Source: Candidatus Omnitrophota bacterium
Lineage (GTDB): Bacteria; Omnitrophota; Gorgyraeia; 2-01-FULL-45-10
DNA length: 46,965 bases
NCBI GenBank assembly: GCA_026387175.1
Contig: JAPLME010000001.1
Coordinates: 1 to 46,965, forward strand
Reading direction: 5' to 3'
Notes under the pieces: generated by a model
The model's database searches: none
The model's input: only the letters and a program-made list of their open reading frames with translations
Told to the model about the DNA's origin: nothing
Program-made: the position numbers and the translations under genes
Part shown: positions 1 through 8,424 of the stretch, one piece after another
Position numbering within the stretch: the stretch's first letter is position 1
Layout: every line of letters begins with the position of its first letter

Positions 1-141
1 ATAGCTCTTCACCGTCGCCTTGCCCTTCTGAGCCAGAGTAGCTAGGATCGATGCTGTAAGGGTGGTCTTGCCATGATCGATGTGACCGATCGTACCGATG
101 TTCACGTGCGGCTTGGATCTTACGAATGCTTCTTTTGCCAT
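1..141 (-). CDS. tuf: Elongation factor Tu, N-terminal 47 codons (runs off the window edge)
   Basis: EF-Tu carries aminoacyl-tRNA to the ribosome as a GTP complex. Only the first 47 codons are present. They include the EF-Tu amino-terminal signature and the P-loop GHIDHGKT at residues 19-26. An AGGAGG Shine-Dalgarno sequence lies about 6 bases before the ATG. The gene sits 24 bases downstream of tRNA-Thr and shares its promoter at 378-405, the common bacterial tRNA-tuf arrangement. The missing part is simply outside the window. Confidence 0.97.
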   Translation of the reverse strand, partial: MAKEAFVRSKPHVNIGTIGHIDHGKTTLTASILATLAQKGKATVKSY

Positions 142-165
142 AACGTTCCTCCTATCTATAAACTA

Positions 166-241
166 TGGAGCTGCAGATCGGGCTTGAACCGATGACCTCG
201 TCCTTACCAAGGACGTGCTCTACCGACTGAGCTACTGCAGC
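166..241 (-). tRNA. tRNA-Thr (anticodon GGU)
   Basis: The reverse complement folds as a full cloverleaf: acceptor GCTGCAG/CTGCAGC, D arm, anticodon stem CGTCC/GGACG with loop TTGGTAA (anticodon GGT), and T arm with TTCAAGC. The 3' end is an encoded TCCA. Length is 76 with CCA. It lies directly upstream of tuf, as in many bacteria. Confidence 0.97.
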
Positions 242-267
242 CGCTTTAGCTTTAACGCCAGCGGCTG
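238..267 (-). other. Hairpin abutting and overlapping the tRNA-Thr 5' end
   Basis: A perfect 8-bp stem (CAGCCGCT/AGCGGCTG) with a 14-base loop. Its 3' arm, read on the minus strand, includes the first four bases of the mature tRNA-Thr. It could form in the tRNA-tuf precursor before or instead of the acceptor stem. No known RNA family was recognised in the rest of the roughly 130-base leader (242-371). Confidence 0.4.
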
Positions 268-377
268 TTTTTACGACGTAACCGGGCACAGTAAACTCTT
301 CCTCAGAGTTGTCTCTGCCCTAAAACTCTTCAGGCCTTCATACCATTATGATTGTAGTTCGAAAATTAAGTCTGATT

Positions 378-405
378 ATTATAACAGAAGAGCTATTTAT
401 GTCAA
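378..405 (-). promoter_or_regulatory. Consensus sigma-70 promoter of tRNA-Thr-tuf
   Basis: On the minus strand a perfect TTGACA (405-400) is followed by a 16-base spacer and a perfect TATAAT (383-378). Transcription should start near 371, giving a leader of about 130 bases before the tRNA. It lies between the batE stop codon and tRNA-Thr, so tuf does not depend on the bat operon. Confidence 0.9.
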
Positions 406-428
406 GTATTTATTTAAAAAAATCGGAA

Positions 429-1199
429 TTAAATTTCTTCGACAGCTTCTTTTTTGACCCAGCTGATTTTCCCGTCCGGTCTCCTTACCTGCCGCCACCC
501 GTTTCTGGTATTTAATATGAGAACTTCCCTGCCTTCATGCAGAGTATAATACGTCGTAGACTTTTCTATGGGCTCGTATTTACACTCCACTTCCTTCTGC
601 ACCACTATCCCGTGTTTTAGTATTCTCTCATCAAAGTACCTGGCCGCGACTGCCGATAGATTTAGAATAAATAGAGCGACGACTAAAACTAAAACCGCGC
701 GGAACCGTCTCGCGAAGAACGGCTTGGCGATAAATAAACCGATGAGCAAAAGCAAAAGGAGGTATAGGATAGTGGCGGAAAAAATAATCGCCCGTAAACT
801 GTAGAGCCCGAATATAGCGTCGAGCGCATTTAAGATAAAATTTCCCTGCGTTTCGGTATTCGCGCTCTCTACCAATGAACGCGCATAGGACAGATTTGCC
901 TTGAGATCACTGTCGTGAGGGATCAGCCTCTTAGCTCTTTCGTAACAAAGTATGGCATGTCCGAGACTCCCCATCTTAAGGAAACCATTGCCGATATTGT
1001 AGTAGAGGTTACCGCTCTCCAACCCCGACTCCAGTATGGCTACATATCCTTCCACCGCTTTCAGATAATCCCGTGACTCGTAGTTATGATTCGCCGTATA
1101 AAAGAGCTGATAGGGATCTGCTTTCTTCTCTTCGGCATACGATGCGGCTGTTATTAAAACTGCGAGCACCGACGCTAATATAATGCCAGGTCTTTTCAT
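429..1199 (-). CDS. batE: BatE-like TPR and SH3-like membrane protein of the Bat operon
   Basis: This 256-residue protein is the last gene of the Bat (aerotolerance) operon. It has an N-terminal signal peptide (about 1-22) and TPR-like helices at about 30-110, where 'NLYYNIGNGFLKMG' is typical. Two membrane helices follow at about 133-177, then an SH3-like domain over the last 55 residues ending in 'WRQVRRPDGKISWVKK'. The start overlaps the batD stop as ATGA, which implies translational coupling. In the family, TPR proteins are thought to scaffold the VWA partners BatA and BatB at the membrane. The precise role is not known, and the batE name rests on operon position and domain order. Confidence 0.8.
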   Translation of the reverse strand: MKRPGIILASVLAVLITAASYAEEKKADPYQLFYTANHNYESRDYLKAVEGYVAILESGLESGNLYYNIGNGFLKMGSLGHAILCYERAKRLIPHDSDLKANLSYARSLVESANTETQGNFILNALDAIFGLYSLRAIIFSATILYLLLLLLIGLFIAKPFFARRFRAVLVLVVALFILNLSAVAARYFDERILKHGIVVQKEVECKYEPIEKSTTYYTLHEGREVLILNTRNGWRQVRRPDGKISWVKKEAVEEI

Positions 1200-3040
1200 A
1201 ATTTTTTGCGCTCAAAGTACTTCAGGATATCCTCGAGCTCCTTTTTATCATCCCTCATCTTCATGTCGCCTACATGCAGGAAAGCAAAACGCGCCGTATC
1301 ACAGGCCTCGAAAAGCCTCTTCACCTTACTGACTATCGCCGGGTCTATCTCTTTCGAAACAAGGCATTCGACTGCTGTATTGGCGGTAACACCCGCCGGA
1401 GGGATATGCAGCCGGTAGCCTAAATAGTTTTGAAGGGTATTGAATAAAGTCTCGTAAAAGATCTTTGGGTCCTCCGTCTTCAACTGGCGGCTCAAATCCT
1501 TAAGGCCCTTTTTCGACGATCTGAATGCCATAATACGTCCGGAGTATGCGGTATCGCTCTTAAGGCGTGTCCGCCTCCGCTGCACCACATAATACGCTAT
1601 CAAAAACATAAGCGGCGCGGATATTATAGTGAAGAAGGCGCCGGTCTTATAATAAACTTTTCCTTTTTTAAACCATATACCGGGAGACTCTTTTATGTAT
1701 ATGATATCCCTGCCAAGGTCCGCTTCTTTAGCCGGCGCGGGAGGCTGCACGCCCGGCGTAGGCCCGATCACCTGCGAAGGCGCTTCTTCCTTGCCTTTTT
1801 CGACCTGCAATGGTATGGGGCCCTGGGTTATGGTCTTAAATTCTCTGGCATTTATGTCGAAGTAAGAGAATGCGGCCCTCGGCACCTGTGTGACCGTATC
1901 CGTTTCGGGGATCAGCACCTGTGTAAAACTCTTGTGGTTATCTTCCGTCTTCACCTGAGGCTCGTATGTTTTAAATCCGGAGGTATTATCGAAATTGGGC
2001 ATAAGCACGGTGTTGAAGTTGCCGGTGCCGTTTATATCCATGCGCACGGTTATCGGATCTCCGATTTTGATCTTGGTCGGGCTTGCGGTAAAGATAAATT
2101 GATAATCGCCGACGGCACCCGTAAAGCCGGAGGGGCGGGCCTGTTCAGGGATCGGCGAAACAACTATCTGGGCGTCCTGTGATTTGAGTTCAAGAGGATA
2201 ACGCTCAAAGCGGGTGAAGAAATCGTCGAACATGGATCCGCCGTAGGGATCATTCGGGAAAAAGTCATCGGCCATAGGCCCGCGCGAAGCGGCTCTGGGA
2301 ACCATCACGCTGCATTTTATTTTGGCGGGCCCCAAACGATAGTCGCCGGGCTTTGTGCCGAAGATACTGGTCTTGAATTCGAGGACGTCAAAAAGCATCC
2401 CGGCAACGCGCTCGCGGTATTGTTTCGGTTCTTTAAATTCAACCTTAGAGAAGCCTTCCTGATCGAATGTAGGCAGCTGTATATCGCTCACATTCAGCCT
2501 GTTCACGTAGAGTTTAACCGTAACCGGTATAAGCTCATTGACGTAGGCCGCCGGTTTATCGACAAAAAGCGTAAGGTATATCCTATCCCCCATATTCATC
2601 TGTTGCAGCATATTAGCCCCTGATGCCTGCGCCATAGGCGCAACCCTTTCTTCGACGGCCTCGAGCGACACCATATTGGACGCATAGTCATCGCCCTTAT
2701 ACTTAAACGTAAACGGCCCGAGCTGAAATTTGCCGAGCTTGAGAGGCTGGACATAATACATATGCGTAATAGAACTTGAGACTTGGCCATTTATAACCGT
2801 CATCATAGTGGAGGGTCCGATATATTTTATGTCAAGGCCATCGATGTTGCCGAGGTCCGGTGCCGGCATCGACTGAGTTCCGTAGAAAGCCAGCCCGAGC
2901 TGCGCCTTTTCGCCTATGGCTACACGGTTCCTGTCTAGGCTGACTTCAAACTTCTTCTCCGCAGCATGCGCTCGAGGCGCAATAATGCTTACGATGAGAT
3001 AAGCCAATGTTAATATTTTTATATATCGTTTCATATTCAT
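1196..3040 (-). CDS. batD: BatD family oxygen-tolerance protein
   Basis: The 614-residue protein has a signal peptide (about 1-27), a long periplasmic region of repeated Ig-like beta domains, and one membrane helix near residues 475-495. It ends in a roughly 120-residue cytoplasmic helical tail that includes 'KRLFEACDTARFA'. Size and layout match the BatD family of the Bacteroides-type bat operon. It is separated from batC by 263 bases, the only large gap in the operon, and that gap is filled by a dispersed structured repeat (3058-3250). The stop codon overlaps the batE start. Its molecular function is unknown in the family; envelope-stress protection is the usual inference. Confidence 0.88.
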   Translation of the reverse strand: MNMKRYIKILTLAYLIVSIIAPRAHAAEKKFEVSLDRNRVAIGEKAQLGLAFYGTQSMPAPDLGNIDGLDIKYIGPSTMMTVINGQVSSSITHMYYVQPLKLGKFQLGPFTFKYKGDDYASNMVSLEAVEERVAPMAQASGANMLQQMNMGDRIYLTLFVDKPAAYVNELIPVTVKLYVNRLNVSDIQLPTFDQEGFSKVEFKEPKQYRERVAGMLFDVLEFKTSIFGTKPGDYRLGPAKIKCSVMVPRAASRGPMADDFFPNDPYGGSMFDDFFTRFERYPLELKSQDAQIVVSPIPEQARPSGFTGAVGDYQFIFTASPTKIKIGDPITVRMDINGTGNFNTVLMPNFDNTSGFKTYEPQVKTEDNHKSFTQVLIPETDTVTQVPRAAFSYFDINAREFKTITQGPIPLQVEKGKEEAPSQVIGPTPGVQPPAPAKEADLGRDIIYIKESPGIWFKKGKVYYKTGAFFTIISAPLMFLIAYYVVQRRRTRLKSDTAYSGRIMAFRSSKKGLKDLSRQLKTEDPKIFYETLFNTLQNYLGYRLHIPPAGVTANTAVECLVSKEIDPAIVSKVKRLFEACDTARFAFLHVGDMKMRDDKKELEDILKYFERKKL

Positions 3041-3057
3041 CCGTTTTCCTACAACAT

Positions 3058-3250
3058 CGAAACTTCTGCGGTAAGCCTTCCGCTTGTCGCGAATTTACAT
3101 TAGGCATGTAAATTCGCTGTTGTAAAATCTTGATGGCCAATGAACCTGCCTATAGGTAAAAAGCTGTTGTGCAGTTTCATTGTCCTGGTATATCGCCTAG
3201 AAGTATCAAGATTTTACGAAAGTCGCTCCAGGCTTCCCGCAGAAGTTCCG
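3058..3250 (-). repeat. Dispersed structured repeat, copy A (between batC and batD)
   Basis: In minus-strand order the element has an outer stem arm (3250-3231), a conserved 13-base segment (3233-3221), and an inner stem arm (about 3217-3205). Next come a conserved 16-base segment (3204-3189), a loop, the matching inner arm (3134-3122), and a 46-base core (3120-3075) with a perfect 12-bp hairpin. The outer arm is completed at 3077-3058. The 46-base core is identical to 25314-25359 on the opposite strand. The two stems pair within each copy but differ in sequence between copies. Confidence 0.85.
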
Positions 3251-3303
3251 CTGCCTGAAGATCTCTCCTGGGGCATCTTCCATACGATATTTTCGCCTAC
3301 GCT

Positions 3304-4608
3304 TTACCAGTCCCTCGCCGGTTCTGACATGTTAATAGGCTTCTGGCGCATCTTGATCGTGCGACCGGTAGCCTCTTCGCCTTTATATCCCTCGAGGAGC
3401 ATCTTAGCCTCTTGTTCTGTCATCTCGCCGGGTTCAGCTTCTTTTCCGGCGCCTTGATAAGCTGCTAATCCGCCCTGTTTCTCTTCGGGCTTCTTGGCTT
3501 CTTCGGAACCCTGTTCCCCTTGAGCTTCCTTGCCCTTCTCTTCTTCGCCCGCGCCGGCAGCTTGCTTTTCCTGCTCCTCACCTTGCTTCTCTTCGGGTTT
3601 TTTCTCTTCCTGCCCAGGCGCTGCGCCTTGTTCTTTACCTTCTTCGCCCTTCTTCCCTTCTTCCTTTTCTTTCTTTTGATCAGCCGCAGACTTATCCTGT
3701 CCTTCGGCACTTTCAGGCTTCTTCTCTTTCTGTTCCGCACCCTCGCCACCGCCCTGCTCGCCTTCGGACTTATTCTGCTGCTCTTTATTCTCCTGAGACT
3801 GGCCTCCACCACCTTGTTGGCCGGCTTTTTCTTTATCTTTATCCTGCTGACTTTGCTGGTCCTTATTCTGCTGCTGGTCCTGATTTTGCTGATTCTGGTC
3901 CTTCTTCTTGTCTTCTTCTTTTTGCTGTTTATCTTGCTGATCCTGTTGTTGCTGATCTTGATTCTGCTGTTGCTGGTCCTGATTCTGCTCTTTATTCTGA
4001 TCTTTCTGCTGCTGGTTTTGATTCTGCTGATCCTTGTCTTTTTGATCCTTCTTATCCTGCTTATTCTGTTCCTGCTGTTTCTTCTTCTCTTCTTCCTGCT
4101 TTATCTGAAACAGGGGCTTAAGCTCTTCCAGTTTCTTCGATACAAATTCGTAATTGAATTTAGCGTCTTTATCGCCCGGATTCAGATCTATAGCGCGCTT
4201 ATAATACTGAAGGGCCGTAGCGTAAACTTCGGCGGTCTTCTTAATGTCCTTCTTCTCTTTATCCGCTTTGTCTTTTAACGCGCCTGTCTTATACGTCGAG
4301 TTCCCTATGTTATAGTCCGCGGCACGGATAAGTCCGGCTCGCCCTGAAGCTATCGACTTGTTGAAAACCTCGATAGCTTTAGGATACGCGCCGTTTTTAT
4401 ATAATGCCGCGCCACGGTTGAGATCGGGGATGCCGCTGGACGACTTTTCCAGAGCGGCTTTTTCGTATAGCTTCGCGGCGCCGGCGTAATCACCGTTATT
4501 ATATAATATGTTTCCTTTTTTAACATCATCTTTTTCCGATGCGAAAGATGCCGTCGGAAAGGCCGTCCAAAATACCAGTAAAAACAGCAATAATTTTAAT
4601 CTTCTCAT
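3304..4608 (-). CDS. batC: BatC-like TPR protein with a long Q/K/E-rich region
   Basis: The 434-residue protein has a signal peptide (1-24). Tetratricopeptide helices follow at about 28-165 ('YKNGAYPKAIEVFNKSI' and 'ALQYYKRAIDLNPGDKDAK'). Residues 171-390 are extremely low in complexity and rich in Gln, Lys, Glu, Asp and Gly. A short conserved-looking C-terminus holds 'EQEAKMLLEGYKG'. BatC proteins commonly have TPRs followed by charged low-complexity sequence, but about 220 residues is long. It overlaps batB by four bases (ATGA). The low-complexity coding strand creates a long hydrophobic antisense reading frame that is not a gene. Confidence 0.88.
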   Translation of the reverse strand: MRRLKLLLFLLVFWTAFPTASFASEKDDVKKGNILYNNGDYAGAAKLYEKAALEKSSSGIPDLNRGAALYKNGAYPKAIEVFNKSIASGRAGLIRAADYNIGNSTYKTGALKDKADKEKKDIKKTAEVYATALQYYKRAIDLNPGDKDAKFNYEFVSKKLEELKPLFQIKQEEEKKKQQEQNKQDKKDQKDKDQQNQNQQQKDQNKEQNQDQQQQNQDQQQQDQQDKQQKEEDKKKDQNQQNQDQQQNKDQQSQQDKDKEKAGQQGGGGQSQENKEQQNKSEGEQGGGEGAEQKEKKPESAEGQDKSAADQKKEKEEGKKGEEGKEQGAAPGQEEKKPEEKQGEEQEKQAAGAGEEEKGKEAQGEQGSEEAKKPEEKQGGLAAYQGAGKEAEPGEMTEQEAKMLLEGYKGEEATGRTIKMRQKPINMSEPARDW

Positions 4609-5615
4609 CTTGCCGCCATCTTTCGATCGGGCAGAATCGGCTCCAGCAATAGAAGCAATACGGCAAAGGCCAGAAAATACTGGAACCTCTCCTGAGCGTG
4701 TTTTCTCATCTTTGCCTCTATGTCCCTCTTCTCAAGCTTCGATATGCTCTTATCATATAGAAGAACAAGCCCGAATTCCGCCTGTGTCGCATGGACATAA
4801 TTACCGCCGGTGGATATGGCTATCTTCTTAAGGAGGTCTTCATTGAGGACCGACTTCACCACCTGACCCGAACGATCTTCTACATAGCCCCTTTCCCCCT
4901 TCTCATTTATTACAGGGATGATATCTCCCTCCTGGCTCCCTACGCCGACGCAATATATTTTGATGCCGAGGTCGCTCGCCTCTTTCGCGGCTTTAAGAGC
5001 ATCGCCTTCCAGATCGTCCCCGTCTGTGATAATGACCAGAATCTTATATTTTTTATCCGGCCCTTTGAAGATATTCATGGATTCCCTTATGGCGCTCGTA
5101 ATAGAAGTGCCGCCGCGTGGTATCGTGCCGATACCGAGATCGTCGAGGGCAAGCAGGAACCCGTTATAATCTATCGTGAGAGGGCACTGGAGAAATGATG
5201 TCCCGGCGAAAGCGATAAGGCCTATGCGGTCGCCATTAAGTTTTTTAACCAGGTCTTTTACCGCAAATTTTGACCGTTCGAGCCTGTTCGGTTTCACATC
5301 GGTGGCAAGCATACTCTTCGAAACGTCGATGGCTATCAGCATATCTATGCCGGACCTCTTGGTCTCTTCCCAGACAAACCCCCATTGCGGCCGGGCAAGC
5401 GCTATAAGCGCGAGGACTACGGCGGCGCTTATGACTATGCATTTCAGTATCCTCATTATGGTGCTCGCTGTAGGCGCGATACTATTTACGAGGCGCTTGT
5501 CGGCAAAGCGTTCTATGAGTAAGCGCCGCCGTATCATTGCCCAGACATAGAAGACCGCTAGCGCAGCCGCTGAGGCATATATCAAGGCAACATATTGACG
5601 GTTAGCGAATTCCAT
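4605..5615 (-). CDS. batB: BatB, membrane-anchored von Willebrand A domain protein
   Basis: This 336-residue protein has N-terminal membrane helices (about 7-27 and 55-75), a VWA domain (about 90-290), and a C-terminal membrane helix. The MIDAS metal site is intact: D97-V-S99-K-S101, 'RGGTSITSA' for the threonine, and 'ITDGDDLEG' for the distal aspartate. It lies one base downstream of batA and is probably its paralogue and partner. VWA pairs of this kind are linked to MoxR ATPases across bacteria, and the substrate is unknown. Confidence 0.93.
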   Translation of the reverse strand: MEFANRQYVALIYASAAALAVFYVWAMIRRRLLIERFADKRLVNSIAPTASTIMRILKCIVISAAVVLALIALARPQWGFVWEETKRSGIDMLIAIDVSKSMLATDVKPNRLERSKFAVKDLVKKLNGDRIGLIAFAGTSFLQCPLTIDYNGFLLALDDLGIGTIPRGGTSITSAIRESMNIFKGPDKKYKILVIITDGDDLEGDALKAAKEASDLGIKIYCVGVGSQEGDIIPVINEKGERGYVEDRSGQVVKSVLNEDLLKKIAISTGGNYVHATQAEFGLVLLYDKSISKLEKRDIEAKMRKHAQERFQYFLAFAVLLLLLEPILPDRKMAAR

Positions 5616-5616
5616 C

Positions 5617-6615
5617 TTACGGGATCCTCATAAAGAATGTATTAGTAAGGAATATCTCCAGCGCTAGCATGATAAGCCCCGGGATCAGGAAGAAATAGAA
5701 CAGCTCCTCGTACTCCCTGTAACCGAAGTGCTCTATATTTGACCTTTCCAGCTTATTGATATCATCGTATATCTTACGCAGGGTTTCCGTGTCGCTGGCT
5801 AAATAGTATTTGGCGCCTGTCAGGCTGGCGATCTTCTTCAGTATTTCCTCATCCATCTCTATCGGAATATTTTTATACACCGTCCTGCCGTACATGTCCT
5901 TTAACGGATACGGCACCAGCCCCTTCGATCCGACGCATATGGCATAGACCTTTATCTTCAATGCCTTGGCAGCCTCAGCGGCAACTAAGGGTGATATAGT
6001 TCCGGCGTTATTAACACCATCTGTCAGAAGTATTATAACCTTGCTCTTGGTCTTAGAGGTCCGCAACCGGTTGACCGATGTCGCTATAGCCGAACCTATC
6101 GCGGTCGCATCCTCTATCATGCCGATGCGAACCCTGTCCAGGTTCTCATTGAGCCATGAATAGTCGCTGGTGAGCGGACAGACCGTATACGCGCGGGCGG
6201 CAAACGCAACCAGTGCGATCCTGTCGTCTTTACGTTTCCGGATAAATTCCTTAACGACGTCTTTGACAACATCAAAACGATTCACCCTGTTCGGGCCGAT
6301 CCTGAAATCTTCCGCAAGCATGCTTGTTGAAGTATCGAGGTCCAGCACTATGTCAACGCCTTCGGAAACCGTCTTGGACCCTTCGAGGACAGCCTGCGGC
6401 CTCGCGAGAGCGAATATAAAAAGTATTATGGCTCCCGCCCTGAAGAGAATCAGATATTTACTGAAACGAAGCCGAAAAGTGGGCTTGATACCTTCCAGCA
6501 GATCCTTGGAAGAAAAGACGAATGTGGAATCCTTTCGCCTCATCCTGGCGAGTAAGCCCATCAGCAGGACCAGCGGCACTAAAAGCAATACCCATGGATC
6601 CTTGAACGCGAACAT
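5617..6615 (-). CDS. batA: BatA, membrane-anchored von Willebrand A domain protein
   Basis: The 332-residue protein has two N-terminal membrane helices (about 8-24 and 54-72), a VWA domain, and a C-terminal helix near residues 305-328. Its MIDAS site is D94-T-S96-T-S98, with 'LLTDGVNNAG' as the third loop. Its N-terminal 'LLLVPLVLL' and 'ARPQ' elements are typical of the family. It starts immediately after the preceding BatD-like gene (no gap), so it is almost certainly in one transcript with moxR. The domain probably binds Mg2+ and presents or senses a partner for the MoxR chaperone. Confidence 0.93.
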   Translation of the reverse strand: MFAFKDPWVLLLVPLVLLMGLLARMRRKDSTFVFSSKDLLEGIKPTFRLRFSKYLILFRAGAIILFIFALARPQAVLEGSKTVSEGVDIVLDLDTSTSMLAEDFRIGPNRVNRFDVVKDVVKEFIRKRKDDRIALVAFAARAYTVCPLTSDYSWLNENLDRVRIGMIEDATAIGSAIATSVNRLRTSKTKSKVIILLTDGVNNAGTISPLVAAEAAKALKIKVYAICVGSKGLVPYPLKDMYGRTVYKNIPIEMDEEILKKIASLTGAKYYLASDTETLRKIYDDINKLERSNIEHFGYREYEELFYFFLIPGLIMLALEIFLTNTFFMRIP

Positions 6616-7524
6616 CTATTTTACTTCCTTAGTCTCTTCGATAAAGTTTTTAGCCGTCACGTAAACTTTCTCCGTCTCTTCGCCGGTCGGTTTATATTTC
6701 GCGAATTTTACCAGGTCGCAGGCGTTCATGAACCCTCTCAACAGCTCTTTATGCGTCATTGTTAACGCGTTGGAATCACGCAGTGAATTAAGGAACTCTT
6801 CCGAAGTCATCTCGGGAGCCTTTAAATTAAATGCCCGCTCTATGTAACGCCTGACGCAATCGGAGACTCCGACAAAATATTCTTTAATATCGCCGGAGTT
6901 GATCAGTTGCGAGCGTATGGCCTCCAGCTCCTCGAGAGCGGTCTCATGAGGAAGCCTTAACGGCTTGGTCTCTCTCGCCTTTTTAATTATTACGAGGAGG
7001 GTTATAAGGATGATCAGGCCGGCCAATAGCCCGCCCGTAAGAAACCAATTTATCTCAAAAAAGCTCACAGGGCCTTTTATGTCTTTGATATCGGCGGGAA
7101 ACTCTTTCGGCAGAACGCTCCTGACATCTACCGATAAAGCGCCTGTTTTTTTAACCGCCCAATCCTTAGCGGACGCTGTCTTATATTTTATATCAAGCGC
7201 GGGGATCTCTTTTTTGCCTACGGAATAAGCTGTAATATAATACCAGCTGTGAAATGTCTTTTTACCGAATAAGCCTCCGGTCATCTTACCGGCGGAATCC
7301 TTGATCTCAAAAACACCGATGATATTATTCTTGAAAGCAGGCATCTGTATCTGGGTCCCGCGGGAAGCGGTTATTTCTATCGTGAACTTGATCCTGTCGC
7401 CGATCGTAATTTGATTGCGGTTTATATATGCGCGCAAGGCTATATCATCTCCCGCCTCGGCCACGCAAGCGGCAAGGACCATGACGCAGATAACTAACTG
7501 TAGTATAAAATTACTATTTCTCAT
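6616..7524 (-). CDS. BatD-like single-pass protein between DUF58 and batA
   Basis: The 302-residue protein has a signal peptide (about 1-24), one periplasmic beta domain (to about 150), and a membrane helix ('LLAGLIILITLLVII', about 170-186). The cytoplasmic tail ends in 'MNACDLVKFAKYKP', which resembles the corresponding tail of the full BatD further along the operon. Similar small BatD- or DUF4381-type proteins occur at this position in other bat operons. It is probably a second, minimal BatD-type component. It lies 13 bases after the DUF58 gene and ends in TAG, showing that TAG is a normal stop in this genome. Confidence 0.75.
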   Translation of the reverse strand: MRNSNFILQLVICVMVLAACVAEAGDDIALRAYINRNQITIGDRIKFTIEITASRGTQIQMPAFKNNIIGVFEIKDSAGKMTGGLFGKKTFHSWYYITAYSVGKKEIPALDIKYKTASAKDWAVKKTGALSVDVRSVLPKEFPADIKDIKGPVSFFEINWFLTGGLLAGLIILITLLVIIKKARETKPLRLPHETALEELEAIRSQLINSGDIKEYFVGVSDCVRRYIERAFNLKAPEMTSEEFLNSLRDSNALTMTHKELLRGFMNACDLVKFAKYKPTGEETEKVYVTAKNFIEETKEVK

Positions 7525-7537
7525 TTATTCCCGAAAA

Positions 7538-8413
7538 TCATATTCTATGTCTTCTCATCTTAAAGAACTTTATCAATTCATCTATATATGGCTTATCAGT
7601 GCGAATGTCAATGTGATCGACGCCTATAGATCCGAACATCCGGGTGCGTTCATCGATCTTTCGCGCCGACTTTTCGGAGTAAGTCCGCCTGACCTTGGCG
7701 CTGGACGTATCTACAAGAAAAAACGCTCCCGTCTCAGCATCCGTGAGCTCTATAATGCCCGTTTTAGGCAGTTCCATCTCGCGCGGGTCCGTGATGGTTA
7801 TGGCGACACAGTCATGCCTTTTATTGGCTACCGAGAGCGGCTTCTTGAAGTCCTTGGCGAAGAAGTCCGAAATTATGAACGTGACGGCACGACGCGTGGT
7901 GACGCTGTCCAGGTATTTTAAGGCGTCCTCTATATCGGTGCCTTTACCCTTCGGCTTAAAATAGAGGGCTTCCCTGATAACGCGCAAGACGTGCTGCTGC
8001 CCTTTTCTCGGGGGAATAAATTTCTCTATCTTGTCCGTAAATATTATGAGCCCGACGCGGTCGTTATGCTTTACCGCCGCGAACGCAAGGACCGCCGATA
8101 TCTCGGCGGCGATCTCGCTCTTAAGCCTTTTTGAGGTCCCGAAATACGAGGAGGCCGACGCGTCCAGCAGTATCATTACGGTGAGCTGTCTCTCCTCCAC
8201 GAATTTCTTTATGAACGGGCGGCCCATTCTGGCGGTGACGTTCCAGTCGATCGAGCGTATCTCATCTCCCGGCTGGTATTCCCGCACCTCATCGAATTCC
8301 ATGCCGCGGCCCTTGAAGACGCTCTCATACGAACCCGACAAAAAATCAGTGACCAGGCGTGATGTCGTTACGTGTATACGGCGTATCTTTTGGATTACTT
8401 CTTTTGGGAGCAT
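7538..8413 (-). CDS. DUF58 domain protein (MoxR partner)
   Basis: The protein has 291 residues with no membrane segment. The DUF58 signature is present as 'FDEVREYQPGDEIRSIDWN' at about residues 39-57, followed by a VWA-like fold whose MIDAS-like start is 'LLDASASSYFG'. DUF58 proteins accompany MoxR AAA+ ATPases and the Bat VWA proteins and are believed to be part of the same chaperone-like complex. It lies 11 bases downstream of moxR. Biochemical function is not established. Confidence 0.92.
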   Translation of the reverse strand: MLPKEVIQKIRRIHVTTSRLVTDFLSGSYESVFKGRGMEFDEVREYQPGDEIRSIDWNVTARMGRPFIKKFVEERQLTVMILLDASASSYFGTSKRLKSEIAAEISAVLAFAAVKHNDRVGLIIFTDKIEKFIPPRKGQQHVLRVIREALYFKPKGKGTDIEDALKYLDSVTTRRAVTFIISDFFAKDFKKPLSVANKRHDCVAITITDPREMELPKTGIIELTDAETGAFFLVDTSSAKVRRTYSEKSARKIDERTRMFGSIGVDHIDIRTDKPYIDELIKFFKMRRHRI

Positions 8414-8424
8414 TCTTCTCTTCC

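Noticed and set aside
3520-4278. 252-residue hydrophobic, Leu-rich open frame on the plus strand
   Set aside because: It is the antisense of the Gln/Lys/Glu-rich tract of batC; complementary codons give Leu, Phe and Ile. No ribosome-binding site or family resemblance.
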